A DNA stretch of 64,000 bases from Nocardia blacklockiae (GTDB lineage Bacteria; Actinomycetota; Actinomycetes; Mycobacteriales; Mycobacteriaceae): NCBI RefSeq assembly GCF_015477355.1, contig NZ_JADLRJ010000001.1, positions 124,001-188,000 of the forward strand. The letters are read 5' to 3'. The notes beneath the pieces were generated by a model. That model was not told where the DNA came from, searched no databases, and saw nothing but the letters and a program-made list of their open reading frames with translations. Positions 43,667 through 52,780 of the stretch are shown here, piece after piece. The stretch's first letter is position 1; the number at the start of each line of letters is the position of its first letter. The position numbers were made by a program, and so were the translations under genes.

Positions 43667-44520
43667 TGGCCTCGCGATACTATCCGCCGGGGGTTCGGCC
43701 TGTCCTCGTCGCCGGGACGGCGGTGTCGGTTCCCGTCATGCGGCTGGGGTACATGGCGACGTTCTTCGTCCGGGTGCTCGCCGGAATTCCCGTGGTGCTG
43801 CGGCATTATCGGGCGGAGTTTCTGAAGATGCTGTCGAACGTGACGTGGGGCAACGGCTCCATCGTCGTCGGCGGCGGAACCGGGCAGGTCATTCTCGTAC
43901 TGGGCGCCGCCGCCGGGGCCATCGTCGGCATCGAGGGTTTCAGCGCGCTGAAACTGCTGGGCATGGCCCCGGCCACCGGCATGATCGCCTCCACCGCGGC
44001 GACCCGGGAACTGGCGCCGATCATGGCCTCGATCGCCTTCGCCGCGCAGGCGGGCTGCCGGTTCACCGCGCAACTCGGCTCGATGCGGATCGCCGAGGAG
44101 ATCGACGCCCTCGACGCCATCGCCATTCGCCCGATCCCGTATCTGGTCACCACGCGAATGCTGGCCTCGATCGTGGCGATGATTCCGCTGTACCTGGCGT
44201 GCCTGGCGTTCAGCTACCTGGCCGTGGAAATCGTCGTCGGCCTGTCGGGCGGGCAGTCGCCGGGCACCTACGAACACTACTTCCGTCTCGTGCTCAGCGG
44301 CACGGACATCCTCTATTCCTTGTCGAAAGCGGTCGTTTTCGTCATTCTCACCACGACGATCCAGTGCTATTTCGGCTTCTACGCCTCGGGCGGCCCGCAG
44401 GGCGTCGGGGTGGCGGCCGGGCGTGCGATGCGCGCCGGTATCACCGTGATGATCTTCGTGAATCTGATGATGACGATGACGCTGTGGGGCTTCGACGCCG
44501 GCGCGAGAATCAGTGGGTAG
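43666..44520 (+). CDS. yrbEB: YrbE/MlaE-family permease, second subunit
   Basis: A 284-residue MlaE-family permease. AATRELAPIMASIAFAAQAGCRFTAQLG and IAEEIDALDAIAIRPIPYLVTTRML (EQ-loop equivalent) are diagnostic. Its ATG overlaps the yrbEA stop (TGATG), so the two are translationally coupled. The two permeases normally form a heterodimer. Confidence 0.92.
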   Translation: MASRYYPPGVRPVLVAGTAVSVPVMRLGYMATFFVRVLAGIPVVLRHYRAEFLKMLSNVTWGNGSIVVGGGTGQVILVLGAAAGAIVGIEGFSALKLLGMAPATGMIASTAATRELAPIMASIAFAAQAGCRFTAQLGSMRIAEEIDALDAIAIRPIPYLVTTRMLASIVAMIPLYLACLAFSYLAVEIVVGLSGGQSPGTYEHYFRLVLSGTDILYSLSKAVVFVILTTTIQCYFGFYASGGPQGVGVAAGRAMRAGITVMIFVNLMMTMTLWGFDAGARISG

Positions 44521-44523
44521 CAG

Positions 44524-45825
44524 ATGTCGATTGCGTTCGAATCGGACGGCAAGGTCTTGCCGAACTGGAAGCTGCTGCTGCGCGGCGTGGCCTGCCTGGT
44601 GGTCGTCGCCGCCCTCGCGGGCCTGATGCTGGCCCGCTCGCAGGGCGCGTTCCGCGAGACCGTGCGGGTCACCGCCGAGCTGGTCAACGTCGGCGACGGG
44701 CTGCCGGCGAAATCGGATGTGAAATACCAGGGCGTGCTGGTCGGCCAGGTGGACAGCGTGTCCCCGGCCACCGACGGCGGACCGAACCAGGTGCACATCG
44801 ACCTGAAACCCGAGTACCTGCAAGGCATTCCGGCCACGGTGACCGCCCGCGTGGTGCCGAGCAACGTGTTCGCGGTGCCGTCCGTCCAGCTGGTCCACAA
44901 CGGCGCCGGCGCGCCGCTGGCCGCGGGCGCGCACATCCCGGAGGACCGCAGCCAGGAGACCGTGCGGTTGCAGACCTCGCTGACCGCGCTCAGCCGAATC
45001 GCCGCCGCCGCAGGACGTTCCGGCTCGGATCCGGCGCTGGGCATCCTGGCCGTCGTCGAACGCGCCACCGCCGGGCACGGCGCCGAAGCGGTGCGCGCGG
45101 GCACCGAGCTCACCCGGATCGCGCAGGCGTTCAACGCCGCCATGGCCCCGGACGGCACCGGCTCGACCCTCGACGCGCTGTCCCAGGCGCTGGCCGGGCT
45201 GCGGTCCTCCGCGCCCGATCTGCTGGGCGCGGTACACAATTCGGTCGCCCCGCTGCGCGCGGTGGCCGAGCGCCGAGACCAGCTGGCGAATCTGCTCAGC
45301 AGCGGCCTGACCACCACCGGCACGGTGGGCACCGCCCTGGAGAACAACACCGGCACTCTCACCGACATCACCGGCAAGCTCGGCCCGGCGCTCGGCGTGA
45401 TCGCCGACGGCAGCCCGAATTTCGCGCAGATGGCCACCTCGCAGAGCCAGATGTCCTACGACTTCATCAAGCTCTGGAACACCGCGGACCAGAACATGAC
45501 CGCCAAGGTCATCATCGAGATGACGCCGCACCGGCAGTACACCCGCGCCGACTGCCCGCGCTACGGCGACCTCGCAGGGCCGAGCTGCGCCACCGGCCCG
45601 CCGGGCGGCCCCACCATCATCGGCCCGAACGCCGCGCCCGCGAGCGTGCCGACGCTGATCGGCGGCAATGTGGGCGCGATCGGCAGCCGGCAGGAGCAGG
45701 AGCAGATCGCCTCGATCCTCGGCGGCGCGCCGAATGTCGCGGCCGACATCCTGTTCGGCCCGCTGCTGCGCGGCAACGACGCGAAGGTCCTCCCGGCGCC
45801 CGACTCCGTGGAGGAGCCCCGATGA
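44524..45825 (+). CDS. mceA: Mce protein A
   Basis: A 433-residue MCE-domain protein. An uncleaved N-terminal membrane segment (about 20-40) is followed by the MCE domain (residues about 44-120, with SDVKYQGVLVGQVDSV) and a long helical tail with low-complexity C-terminus. MceA-F are thought to form a hexameric tunnel that passes lipids from the outer layer to the YrbE channel. The gene starts 3 bp after yrbEB. Confidence 0.92.
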   Translation: MSIAFESDGKVLPNWKLLLRGVACLVVVAALAGLMLARSQGAFRETVRVTAELVNVGDGLPAKSDVKYQGVLVGQVDSVSPATDGGPNQVHIDLKPEYLQGIPATVTARVVPSNVFAVPSVQLVHNGAGAPLAAGAHIPEDRSQETVRLQTSLTALSRIAAAAGRSGSDPALGILAVVERATAGHGAEAVRAGTELTRIAQAFNAAMAPDGTGSTLDALSQALAGLRSSAPDLLGAVHNSVAPLRAVAERRDQLANLLSSGLTTTGTVGTALENNTGTLTDITGKLGPALGVIADGSPNFAQMATSQSQMSYDFIKLWNTADQNMTAKVIIEMTPHRQYTRADCPRYGDLAGPSCATGPPGGPTIIGPNAAPASVPTLIGGNVGAIGSRQEQEQIASILGGAPNVAADILFGPLLRGNDAKVLPAPDSVEEPR

Positions 45826-46859
45826 GCTACCGCAAGCCGCTGCTGGCGCTGATCGTGTTCCTGGTCGTCTCGCTCGGCCTGACCTGGACGATGTATGTCA
45901 CGTTGTCGCGCAGCGTGAGTGGGCGGACCGACACCTACTCCGCGCTGTTCACCGACGTGTCCGGCCTGCACGCCGGCGACGACGTGCGGATGGCCGGGGT
46001 GCGGGTCGGCCGCGTGAAATCCGTCGACCTGGACGGGGTTCGGGCGAAGGTCACCTTCGAGGTGCAGCGGGGCCAGGCCGTGTACGGCAACACCGCGGCG
46101 TCGGTGACGTACCAGAACCTGATCGGGCAGCGCTATCTCGGACTGTCGCTGCGCGACTTCGGCGATCCGCAGGTGCTGCGGCCCGGCTGGCAGATTCCGC
46201 TCGAGCACACCGAGCCCTCGTTCGACATCTCCAGGCTGCTCAACGGTTTCGAGCCGCTGTTCAGCGTGCTCGATCCGCAGCAGGTCGACAACATCAGCGC
46301 GGCGGTGGTGCGGGCGCTACAGGGCGACGACGGCGCGATCACCACCCTGATCGCCGAAACCGCCTCGTTCGCACAGGCTTTCGCGGGACCGGACCAGGTG
46401 CTGGGGCAGGTCATCGACAATCTGAGCAGCGTGCTCGGCGACCTGTCGCGGCAGAGCGACAACTTGCAGACCGTGCTGCGGCAGACGCGGCGGATCTTCG
46501 ACGGGCTCGCGCAGCAGCGCGATCAGCTGTTCGGGCAGATCGACGCGATCTCGGGCACGCTGGGCCGGGCCGCGGCGGTGGTGCGCGGCGCGAGTCCCGC
46601 GCTGAACCAATTCGTCGACCGCGAGCCGGGTTTCGCCCAGCACTTCGTGGACGGCAAGGACAAGTTCGCGTACGTGGGGTTCAACCTGCCGTACCTGCTG
46701 AAGGGATTGGCGCGCATCACCAACAACGGCGCCTACCTCGACGCGTACGTCTGCGAGGTGCAGGTGAGCATGATCCCCGGGGCCGACCCGCTGATGTCGG
46801 CGATCCTCGGGCAGGCGACACCCAGCGGCAAGGTCGAGAACTCCGGGATCTGTAGGTGA
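45822..46859 (+). CDS. mceB: Mce protein B
   Basis: A 345-residue protein with one N-terminal membrane segment (residues 7-27) and an MCE domain containing GDDVRMAGVRVGRVKSVDLDG and TYQNLIGQRYLGL. A helical region rich in Gln/Asp (LSRQSDNLQTVLRQTRRIFDGLAQQRDQLFGQ area) forms the coiled tunnel part. It overlaps mceA by 4 nt (ATGA). Two cysteines near the C-terminus (CEVQV and GIC) are typical of MceB. Confidence 0.92.
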   Translation: MSYRKPLLALIVFLVVSLGLTWTMYVTLSRSVSGRTDTYSALFTDVSGLHAGDDVRMAGVRVGRVKSVDLDGVRAKVTFEVQRGQAVYGNTAASVTYQNLIGQRYLGLSLRDFGDPQVLRPGWQIPLEHTEPSFDISRLLNGFEPLFSVLDPQQVDNISAAVVRALQGDDGAITTLIAETASFAQAFAGPDQVLGQVIDNLSSVLGDLSRQSDNLQTVLRQTRRIFDGLAQQRDQLFGQIDAISGTLGRAAAVVRGASPALNQFVDREPGFAQHFVDGKDKFAYVGFNLPYLLKGLARITNNGAYLDAYVCEVQVSMIPGADPLMSAILGQATPSGKVENSGICR

Positions 46860-47911
46860 GGACGATGGCGAGACGACTTACCCCGGCGCGACGCCCCGGC
46901 CGGACGCTCGAGGAATACAGCAAACTGCGCATCGGCCTGGTCGCGGTCAGCGTGCTCGCGGTGGTCGTCGCGGTGACCGTGTTCGTCAATTCGCTGCATC
47001 CGGGCCAGGAGACCTACCGCGCGGATTTCGCCCAGGCCGCCGGGGTGAGCGCCGGTGACGGGGTCACCCTCGCCGGCATCCAGGTCGGCACCGTCACCGG
47101 GACGCGGCTGGCCGGGGACCACGTCTTGGTGACCATGAAGCTGAATCGCGGTCTGCCCCTGGGCGCCGACACCGGCGCGGCGATCAAGCTGACGACGCTG
47201 CTGGGCTCGCGCTACGTCGAATTGCGGCCCGCCGGTTCGGGTCACCTGCCGGGCAACGCGATCGCGCTGTCCCGCACCGAGGTGCCCTACGACCTGGAAA
47301 CCGCGCTGCAGAACGCCACCACGACCTTCAGCAGCATCGACGCCGACCGCATCGCGCAGACCATGAGCGCGCTGACCGATCAACTGCGCGGCACGCCCGC
47401 GCTGGTGCCCCAGACCCTGCAGAACATGAGATCGCTCGCGACCGTGATCGCCGACCGCCGGGCGCAACTCGGTCAGCTGCTGACCAGCACCGACCAGGTG
47501 ACCACCGTGCTGCGCGAGCAGCAGGGCGAGCTGGCGGGCATGGTCACCCAGGGCCGGAACGTGGTGCAGCAGCTCATCTCCCGGCAGCAGGCCGTCGTGG
47601 GCCTGCTCGACGCCGCGACCACGCTGGTGCAGCAGCTGCAGCCGATCGCCGTGGACGACCAGCCCGAGATCCAGCAGCTGCTCGACAACCTGGCGCAGAT
47701 GACCGGCATGATCGCCGGCCACGACGATCTGCTCCGCAACATCCTGCAGATCCTGCCGGTGCCGTGGCGGCTGTTCGCGAACGCCACCGGCACCGGGCAG
47801 GAACTGGTGGGCAACGGTCCCGACGGCGCGTTCATCGATTCCTTCATGTGCACGCTGAGCGCCTACGCGCAGAAGCTCAACCAGCCCACCTATTTCCAGG
47901 ACTGCAAATGA
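46856..47911 (+). CDS. mceC: Mce protein C
   Basis: A 351-residue protein. A basic N-terminus (residues 1-20), then a membrane segment (about 26-45), then an MCE domain with GDGVTLAGIQVGTVTGTRL and KLTTLLGSRYVELRPAG. The helical part is Gln-rich, and the C-terminus carries CTLSAYAQ and a final DCK. The GTG start overlaps the mceB stop by 4 nt; an ATG lies 9 nt further in. Confidence 0.92.
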   Translation: MRTMARRLTPARRPGRTLEEYSKLRIGLVAVSVLAVVVAVTVFVNSLHPGQETYRADFAQAAGVSAGDGVTLAGIQVGTVTGTRLAGDHVLVTMKLNRGLPLGADTGAAIKLTTLLGSRYVELRPAGSGHLPGNAIALSRTEVPYDLETALQNATTTFSSIDADRIAQTMSALTDQLRGTPALVPQTLQNMRSLATVIADRRAQLGQLLTSTDQVTTVLREQQGELAGMVTQGRNVVQQLISRQQAVVGLLDAATTLVQQLQPIAVDDQPEIQQLLDNLAQMTGMIAGHDDLLRNILQILPVPWRLFANATGTGQELVGNGPDGAFIDSFMCTLSAYAQKLNQPTYFQDCK

Positions 47912-49020
47912 GCAGCGCGCTGCGAGGGCTGAAACTCGCCGCCGTCGCCCTGCTCGGCGCGGTCGTGGCGGGCTGTTCGAGCGGCCCGCTCGGCCTGACC
48001 GACACGTCGAACACGGTGACCGCCCAGTTCGCCAACGCCAACGGGCTCTACGTCGGCAATCCCGTGTCGGTGCTGGGCATGAAGATCGGCAAGGTCTCGG
48101 CCATCGAGCCCCGGGGCGGCCACGTCGACGTGACGATGGAGGTCGACAAGTGGGTGAAGATCCCCGCCGACGCCCAAGCGGTCACCGTGTCGGATTCGGT
48201 ACTGACCGACCGCCACATCGAATTCACCCCCGTCTATCGCGGCGGCCCGGCCCTGGCCGACCACGCCGTGCTGGGCACCGAGCGCACCCGCACGCCGGTG
48301 GAGTTCGACAGCCTGCTGGCCATGGCCGACAAGCTGTCCACCTCGCTGGGCAGGACCGGCGACGGTCAGGGCCCGGTCGCCGGGCTGCTCGACGTCGGCG
48401 CGCAGATCGCGGCGGGTAACGGCAACGACCTGCGCGACGCGATGAGCGAACTGTCGCGCGCCCTGCAACTGGGGCCGGACAACGGCGCGGCGACCCGCGC
48501 CGCGGTCACCGAGGTCGTGCGGAATCTCGACGCCCTCACCGCCGCGGCCGCCCGCAACGATCAGGCGCTGCGCGAATTCGGTTCGGGGATCAGGACACTC
48601 AGCGACATCCTGGCCGATCAGAAGCTCGGATCGGGGGACACCGGCGCGAAACTCAACCAGATCCTCGTCCGGATGACCGATCTGATGGAGCGCAATCGCG
48701 ACAATCTCCGGAACCTGGCGGCGAATTCGAACACCATGACGAAATCGATGGCCGACTACAACGACAACCTGGCCGAATTCCTCGACGTCTTCCCGCTCGT
48801 GACCGACAACGCCTTCAACGCGATCGATCCGAACATCCGCGCGCTGCGCGGCACCGTCGGTTTGGACAAATTCCTGCTCGACGGCCAGATGCTCAAGTCG
48901 GTGTGCAATCTGCTGGGTCTGCGCGAACTCGGCTGCGCGACCGGGACCGCGCGCGACATGGGACCGGATTTCGGAATCGGCCAGATGCTCTCCGTGATCG
49001 CGGGAGCACCGCCGAAATAG
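47908..49020 (+). CDS. mceD: Mce protein D, with lipobox
   Basis: A 370-residue MCE-domain protein. Unlike most MceD proteins it begins with a lipoprotein signal, AVVAGC (Cys23). The MCE domain contains VGNPVSVLGMKIGKVSAIEP and VSDSVLTDRHIEFTP. It is followed by the helical tunnel region. The ATG overlaps the mceC stop by 4 nt. The gene is named by position; the lipobox makes it resemble the lipoprotein class otherwise found at the fifth position. Confidence 0.88.
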   Translation: MSSALRGLKLAAVALLGAVVAGCSSGPLGLTDTSNTVTAQFANANGLYVGNPVSVLGMKIGKVSAIEPRGGHVDVTMEVDKWVKIPADAQAVTVSDSVLTDRHIEFTPVYRGGPALADHAVLGTERTRTPVEFDSLLAMADKLSTSLGRTGDGQGPVAGLLDVGAQIAAGNGNDLRDAMSELSRALQLGPDNGAATRAAVTEVVRNLDALTAAAARNDQALREFGSGIRTLSDILADQKLGSGDTGAKLNQILVRMTDLMERNRDNLRNLAANSNTMTKSMADYNDNLAEFLDVFPLVTDNAFNAIDPNIRALRGTVGLDKFLLDGQMLKSVCNLLGLRELGCATGTARDMGPDFGIGQMLSVIAGAPPK

Positions 49021-49036
49021 CAGGGATGGCAAGGGT

Positions 49037-50143
49037 ATGGGCATGAAATTCGGCTCGGGACGGCGGCGGCTGATCGGCGTCGCCGCGGCGGTGGCGATCT
49101 CGACCACCGGGTGCTCGGTGAGCCTGGACAGGCTGCCGCTGCCGGCGCCGGGCGTCGAAGGGTATTCGCTGACAGCCACTTTCGCCAACGCGCTCAATCT
49201 GCCGACCAAGGCGAAGGTCCGGCTCAACGGCGCCGACGTCGGCCAGGTGGAGGCGATGCGGGCGGAGAACTACACGGCCGTGGTGTCGATGCGCATCCGG
49301 TCCGGTGTGCGACTACCCGCGGGGACCACCGCCGAGCTGCGCTCGGCCACCCCGATGGGCGACGTCTTCATCGCGCTGACGCCGCCCGCCCGGCCGGACC
49401 CCGGTGCGCCGAATCTCGCTGACGGCGCGGCCATTCCGCTCGCGTCGACCGCCGCGGCGGCCACCATCGAGGAGGTGCTCACCCGGGCCGCGCTGCTGGT
49501 CAACGGCGGCGCCATCGAGAACGTCACCAGCCTGGCGAACAGTCTCGGCGAGGCGGTCGGCGGCCGCGGCGACCGGCTGGCCACGCTCATCCGCGAAACC
49601 CGGGACCTGGTCCGCAATCTCGCCGCCCGCTCCGACCGGATCCGCGAAATACTCGCCAGCACAGGCGATCTCAGCGCGACGATGGCGGCGCGGCGCGGCG
49701 ATGTGACCGACGCGCTGGCCGCCGCCGGACCGGCTCTGCAGGTCGTCGGCGACAATACCCAGAACATCGTCGATCTCGTCGACCAGGTGCACCGGATTAC
49801 CGACCAGATCGCGAAATTCCCGTCGGTGCGGGGCAGCAACGACCGCAGCCTGATCGAATCGGTGAACAAACTGGCGGCCAACCTGAATATCGCCTCGAAC
49901 ACGCCCGGCGCGAATCTCGACGCGCTCATCTCCAACATTCCGCTGATCATGAAGGTGACCAACGCGGCGTCCGCGCACGTGAACGTGGACATCGCCCAGC
50001 TCGCGGTCGGCGCGGTGCCCGATCCCAACAGCCCCGGCGATTCCGGCGGCCGGGTGCCCGACGCCACGGACTGGGCGAATTTCATCGGGTCGCTGTCGTA
50101 CACCCTCAACCGTCTGAAGGACAGAGTCGAGCCGGGCCGATGA
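49037..50143 (+). CDS. mceE: Mce protein E, lipoprotein (LprK-like)
   Basis: A 368-residue lipoprotein with a lipobox at STTGC (Cys26). The MCE domain has KAKVRLNGADVGQVEAM and ELRSATPMGDVFIAL. A helical region follows (IREILASTGDLSATMAARRGDV area). Fifth-position lipoproteins in mycobacterial mce operons (LprK, LprN) are the expected homologues. It starts 16 bp after mceD. Confidence 0.9.
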   Translation: MGMKFGSGRRRLIGVAAAVAISTTGCSVSLDRLPLPAPGVEGYSLTATFANALNLPTKAKVRLNGADVGQVEAMRAENYTAVVSMRIRSGVRLPAGTTAELRSATPMGDVFIALTPPARPDPGAPNLADGAAIPLASTAAAATIEEVLTRAALLVNGGAIENVTSLANSLGEAVGGRGDRLATLIRETRDLVRNLAARSDRIREILASTGDLSATMAARRGDVTDALAAAGPALQVVGDNTQNIVDLVDQVHRITDQIAKFPSVRGSNDRSLIESVNKLAANLNIASNTPGANLDALISNIPLIMKVTNAASAHVNVDIAQLAVGAVPDPNSPGDSGGRVPDATDWANFIGSLSYTLNRLKDRVEPGR

Positions 50144-51414
50144 ACGCAGCAGCCATCCGAAATGTGACAGTGGAGCCACCGGCGCGCGCGGTGGTGTTCT
50201 CAGCGCGGCTGGTGTCGCGGCATCGCCTGCTGTCCTCCGTCCTGGGCCTGATGCTCGTGCTGGTGCTCGGTGTCGGGTACCTGCTGCTGGGTTCCCTGCA
50301 GACCGATCCGTTCCGCTCGCAGTACCGGGTCCGGGTGGAACTGGCGCAATCCGGTGGGCTGCTGCCCGACCAGGACGTGACGCTGCGCGGGGTGCGGGTG
50401 GGCCGGGTGCGGACGGTCGGCGTGGACGGCGGCAAGGTGGTCGCCGTCGCCGCGATCGACTCGGGGGTGCGCATTCCGAAGAGCGGGGACGTGCGGGTGT
50501 CCTCGCTGTCCGCGGCCGGTGAGCAGTTCCTGGACTTCCTGCCCGCGAACGAGAGCGGGCCCTACCTGTCCGACGGCGACCTGGTGACCCAGGACCGCAC
50601 CTCGACGCCGGTGACGATGGCCGCCGCGCTCGGCAGCATGAGCGGCACGCTGACGCAGATCGACCCCGCCGAGATCGAGGGCATCGTGCGCGAACTCGGC
50701 GCGGGCGCGGACGGTCCCGAGAAGCTGACGGCCGTCGTCGACGGCGGCATGTTCCTGCTCTCGACGCTGGATTCGGTGCTGCCGGAGACGGTTTCGCTGC
50801 TGCACAACAGCAAGGCGGTGCTCACCACGCTGGGCGACGTGGCGCCGGGACTGCGGGCGACGTCGGCGAATCTGGCGCAGACCATGTCGGGCGTCGGTGC
50901 GATGACCGGAGGCTACGGCACCCTGGTCGACAACGCGCCGAACACCATGGCCGCCGCGGACCGCATCATCGCCGACAACTCGCCGACCATGGTGCAGCTG
51001 CTGGGCAACCTGACCACCACGGCGCAGATGGCCTACCTGCACATCCCGGCGCTGCGGGAGTTCTTCTGGCCGCAGCAGCGCACCGGCTCGACCCTCGACG
51101 CCATCCACTCCGCCATGCACGACGGCGCGGTCTGGGCCATCGTGAGTCCCTACCCGAAGTACGCCTGCGACTACGACCTGCCGCGCGACCCGGGTTCGGT
51201 CCCGGACTACCCCGAACCGTTCCTGCACGCCCGCTGCACCAACCCCGACCCCTCGCTCATGCCGCGCGGCGCGGCCAACGCCCCGCGTCCGCCGGGCGAC
51301 AACACCGCGACCATCCCACCCGGCGTCGACCCGCTCCAACGCGCGGACCCCACACCGACCGGCCCGTACACAGTGCCCCCTACCTACGGCGGCCCGTTCG
51401 TCCCGGGGGGATAG
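50140..51414 (+). CDS. mceF: Mce protein F
   Basis: A 424-residue protein with an N-terminal membrane segment (residues 31-52), an MCE domain with DQDVTLRGVRVGRVRTVGVDGG, and a Pro-rich C-terminal tail from about residue 370. LREFFWPQQRTGSTLDAIHSAM and CDYDLPRDPGSVPDYPEPFLHARC resemble the conserved end of MceF. It overlaps mceE by 4 nt and closes the six-gene mce set. Confidence 0.92.
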   Translation: MNAAAIRNVTVEPPARAVVFSARLVSRHRLLSSVLGLMLVLVLGVGYLLLGSLQTDPFRSQYRVRVELAQSGGLLPDQDVTLRGVRVGRVRTVGVDGGKVVAVAAIDSGVRIPKSGDVRVSSLSAAGEQFLDFLPANESGPYLSDGDLVTQDRTSTPVTMAAALGSMSGTLTQIDPAEIEGIVRELGAGADGPEKLTAVVDGGMFLLSTLDSVLPETVSLLHNSKAVLTTLGDVAPGLRATSANLAQTMSGVGAMTGGYGTLVDNAPNTMAAADRIIADNSPTMVQLLGNLTTTAQMAYLHIPALREFFWPQQRTGSTLDAIHSAMHDGAVWAIVSPYPKYACDYDLPRDPGSVPDYPEPFLHARCTNPDPSLMPRGAANAPRPPGDNTATIPPGVDPLQRADPTPTGPYTVPPTYGGPFVPGG

Positions 51415-51457
51415 CGCACCACAGCCCGGTGCGCGCGAAAAACGATGGGAGACAACG

Positions 51458-52111
51458 ATGAACAAGACCTCGGTGGTGCCACCGGAACCGGCCGCCGCCG
51501 CCGACAACGCGGTCGGCGCGGCAGCAGGCGACACCGACACGAGCCCGGCCGAAGCGGCGAGCGCGGACGCGGTGGCCGAAGGCTCAGAGGAGAACTCCGC
51601 GCCCGACGGTGACCCAGGCCGTTCGTGGCGGCGATGGCTGCCGCGCCCGTTGACCGCCGTACTTGCCACGCTTCTGGTGGTGGCGGTAGTGCTGGCGGTG
51701 GTGTTCGGCTGGAAGCTGGAGAACCGCAACGACCGCAATGCCGCCGGCCAAGCGGCACTGACCGCGGCCCAGAACTACGCCGTGGCATTGACCAGCATCG
51801 ACTCCGCCCACCTGGACACCGACACCGCCACCGTCCTCGACGGAGCCACCGGCGAATTCAAGGACATGTACACCAAATCCGCCGACCAACTCAAACCCAT
51901 GCTCCTGCAAGCGAAGTCGGTCAGCAAGGGCCACGTGGTAGCCGCCGCCATCCAGTCCGCCACGGAAACCCAGGCCGTCATCATGCTCTTCGTAGACGCC
52001 GAAATCACCAACATCACCAACCCCCAACCCCGCATAGACCGCAACCGCATCCTCATGACCATGCAAAAGGTCGACAACCACTGGCTCGCCAGCAAGGTCG
52101 AACTCCCCTGA
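51458..52111 (+). CDS. Mce-associated membrane (Mam) protein
   Basis: A 217-residue protein. An acidic/Ala-rich cytoplasmic N-terminus (about 65 residues) precedes one membrane segment (about 66-88). An NTF2-like extracytoplasmic domain follows, with YAVALTSIDSAHLDTDTATVLDGATGEF and QPRIDRNRILMTMQKVDNHWLASKVELP. This is the standard Mam architecture; such proteins stabilise or assist Mce complexes. It lies 43 bp after mceF with its own GGAGA site. Confidence 0.88.
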   Translation: MNKTSVVPPEPAAAADNAVGAAAGDTDTSPAEAASADAVAEGSEENSAPDGDPGRSWRRWLPRPLTAVLATLLVVAVVLAVVFGWKLENRNDRNAAGQAALTAAQNYAVALTSIDSAHLDTDTATVLDGATGEFKDMYTKSADQLKPMLLQAKSVSKGHVVAAAIQSATETQAVIMLFVDAEITNITNPQPRIDRNRILMTMQKVDNHWLASKVELP

Positions 52112-52122
52112 ACGCCCAGAGC

Positions 52123-52326
52123 TCAACCGCCGTCCTCCATCACCAGGAGGTATGCGCACTCCAGATGCACTATGCACTCTTCGGGGTGATGAAGCCCGTG
52201 GATGGACCGGAGTTCGCGAGCACGCGCGAGTGTCAGCTCCAGAAGATGCACCTGGCACATGAACTCGGCGAGCTTCCCGTCCGCGTGCACAAAAGTTCTG
52301 TGCCGCAAGGGTTCTGGAGGATACAT
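52123..52326 (-). CDS. Small protein of unknown function
   Basis: A 67-residue protein, rich in His, Cys and Leu (residues about 18-67). The ATG at 52326 lies 7 nt after the stop of the next upstream small gene, suggesting coupled translation; a GTG at 52353 is an alternative that would overlap it. No domain was recognised. The region has lower GC than its surroundings. Confidence 0.4.
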   Translation of the reverse strand: MYPPEPLRHRTFVHADGKLAEFMCQVHLLELTLARARELRSIHGLHHPEECIVHLECAYLLVMEDGG

Positions 52327-52333
52327 GCCCGGC

Positions 52334-52597
52334 TCAATCCCACAGTCCGGCACACGGCAAGGTCGGGAGACCGATGTGCACGTCGTCGTCGACCGTGACA
52401 GTCAGATCCGGAGCACTTTGTGCCAAGAGAGCGGCCACACTCCGTATCTGCTCGGCAGTGGCCTGATAATCGAGCGTCAATGCTCCGGACTCAATGTGAA
52501 TATGGTGTACGCATCTCTCGTGGGACGGTGTGAGAGGCATGCGATTCTGGCCACGAGCCAACATGGCGAGTTGATGGATAGCGAGCATCGTGTACAT
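52334..52597 (-). CDS. Small protein divergent from the XRE-TPR regulator
   Basis: An 87-residue protein starting at ATG 52597, with GGGAGGG about 10 nt upstream. It has a helical N-terminus and a beta/alpha centre (HIHIESGALTLDYQATAEQIRSV). TVTVDDDVHIGLPTL is acidic. No family was recognised. Paired small genes opposite XRE-type regulators are common in actinobacteria, sometimes as regulator partners or toxin-antitoxin-like modules, but nothing here proves that. Confidence 0.45.
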   Translation of the reverse strand: MYTMLAIHQLAMLARGQNRMPLTPSHERCVHHIHIESGALTLDYQATAEQIRSVAALLAQSAPDLTVTVDDDVHIGLPTLPCAGLWD

Positions 52598-52693
52598 CGG
52601 CGAGCATCCCTCCCAGAGAAGTGACATGAACGCTCGAGGTCCCGGTGCGAAGAAGCTCCGGTGCCAGCGCTGCTCCAACCGTGCCTGTACATC

Positions 52694-52729
52694 CGTTCCC
52701 GGAACGATCGCGCAGCGGTCGGGTAATGT
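52694..52729 (+). promoter_or_regulatory. Palindrome and -10 upstream of the XRE-TPR gene
   Basis: CGTTCC-C-GGAACG (52694-52706) is a perfect palindrome. A -10-like TAATGT lies at 52724-52729. The palindrome occupies the -35 position, so it may be an operator for the regulator itself. Confidence 0.4.
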
Positions 52730-52780
52730 TCGGCTAGCGTGAGGTTTGCCCAGTTCAAGCGTCGTAACGTAGGTGGGGCG

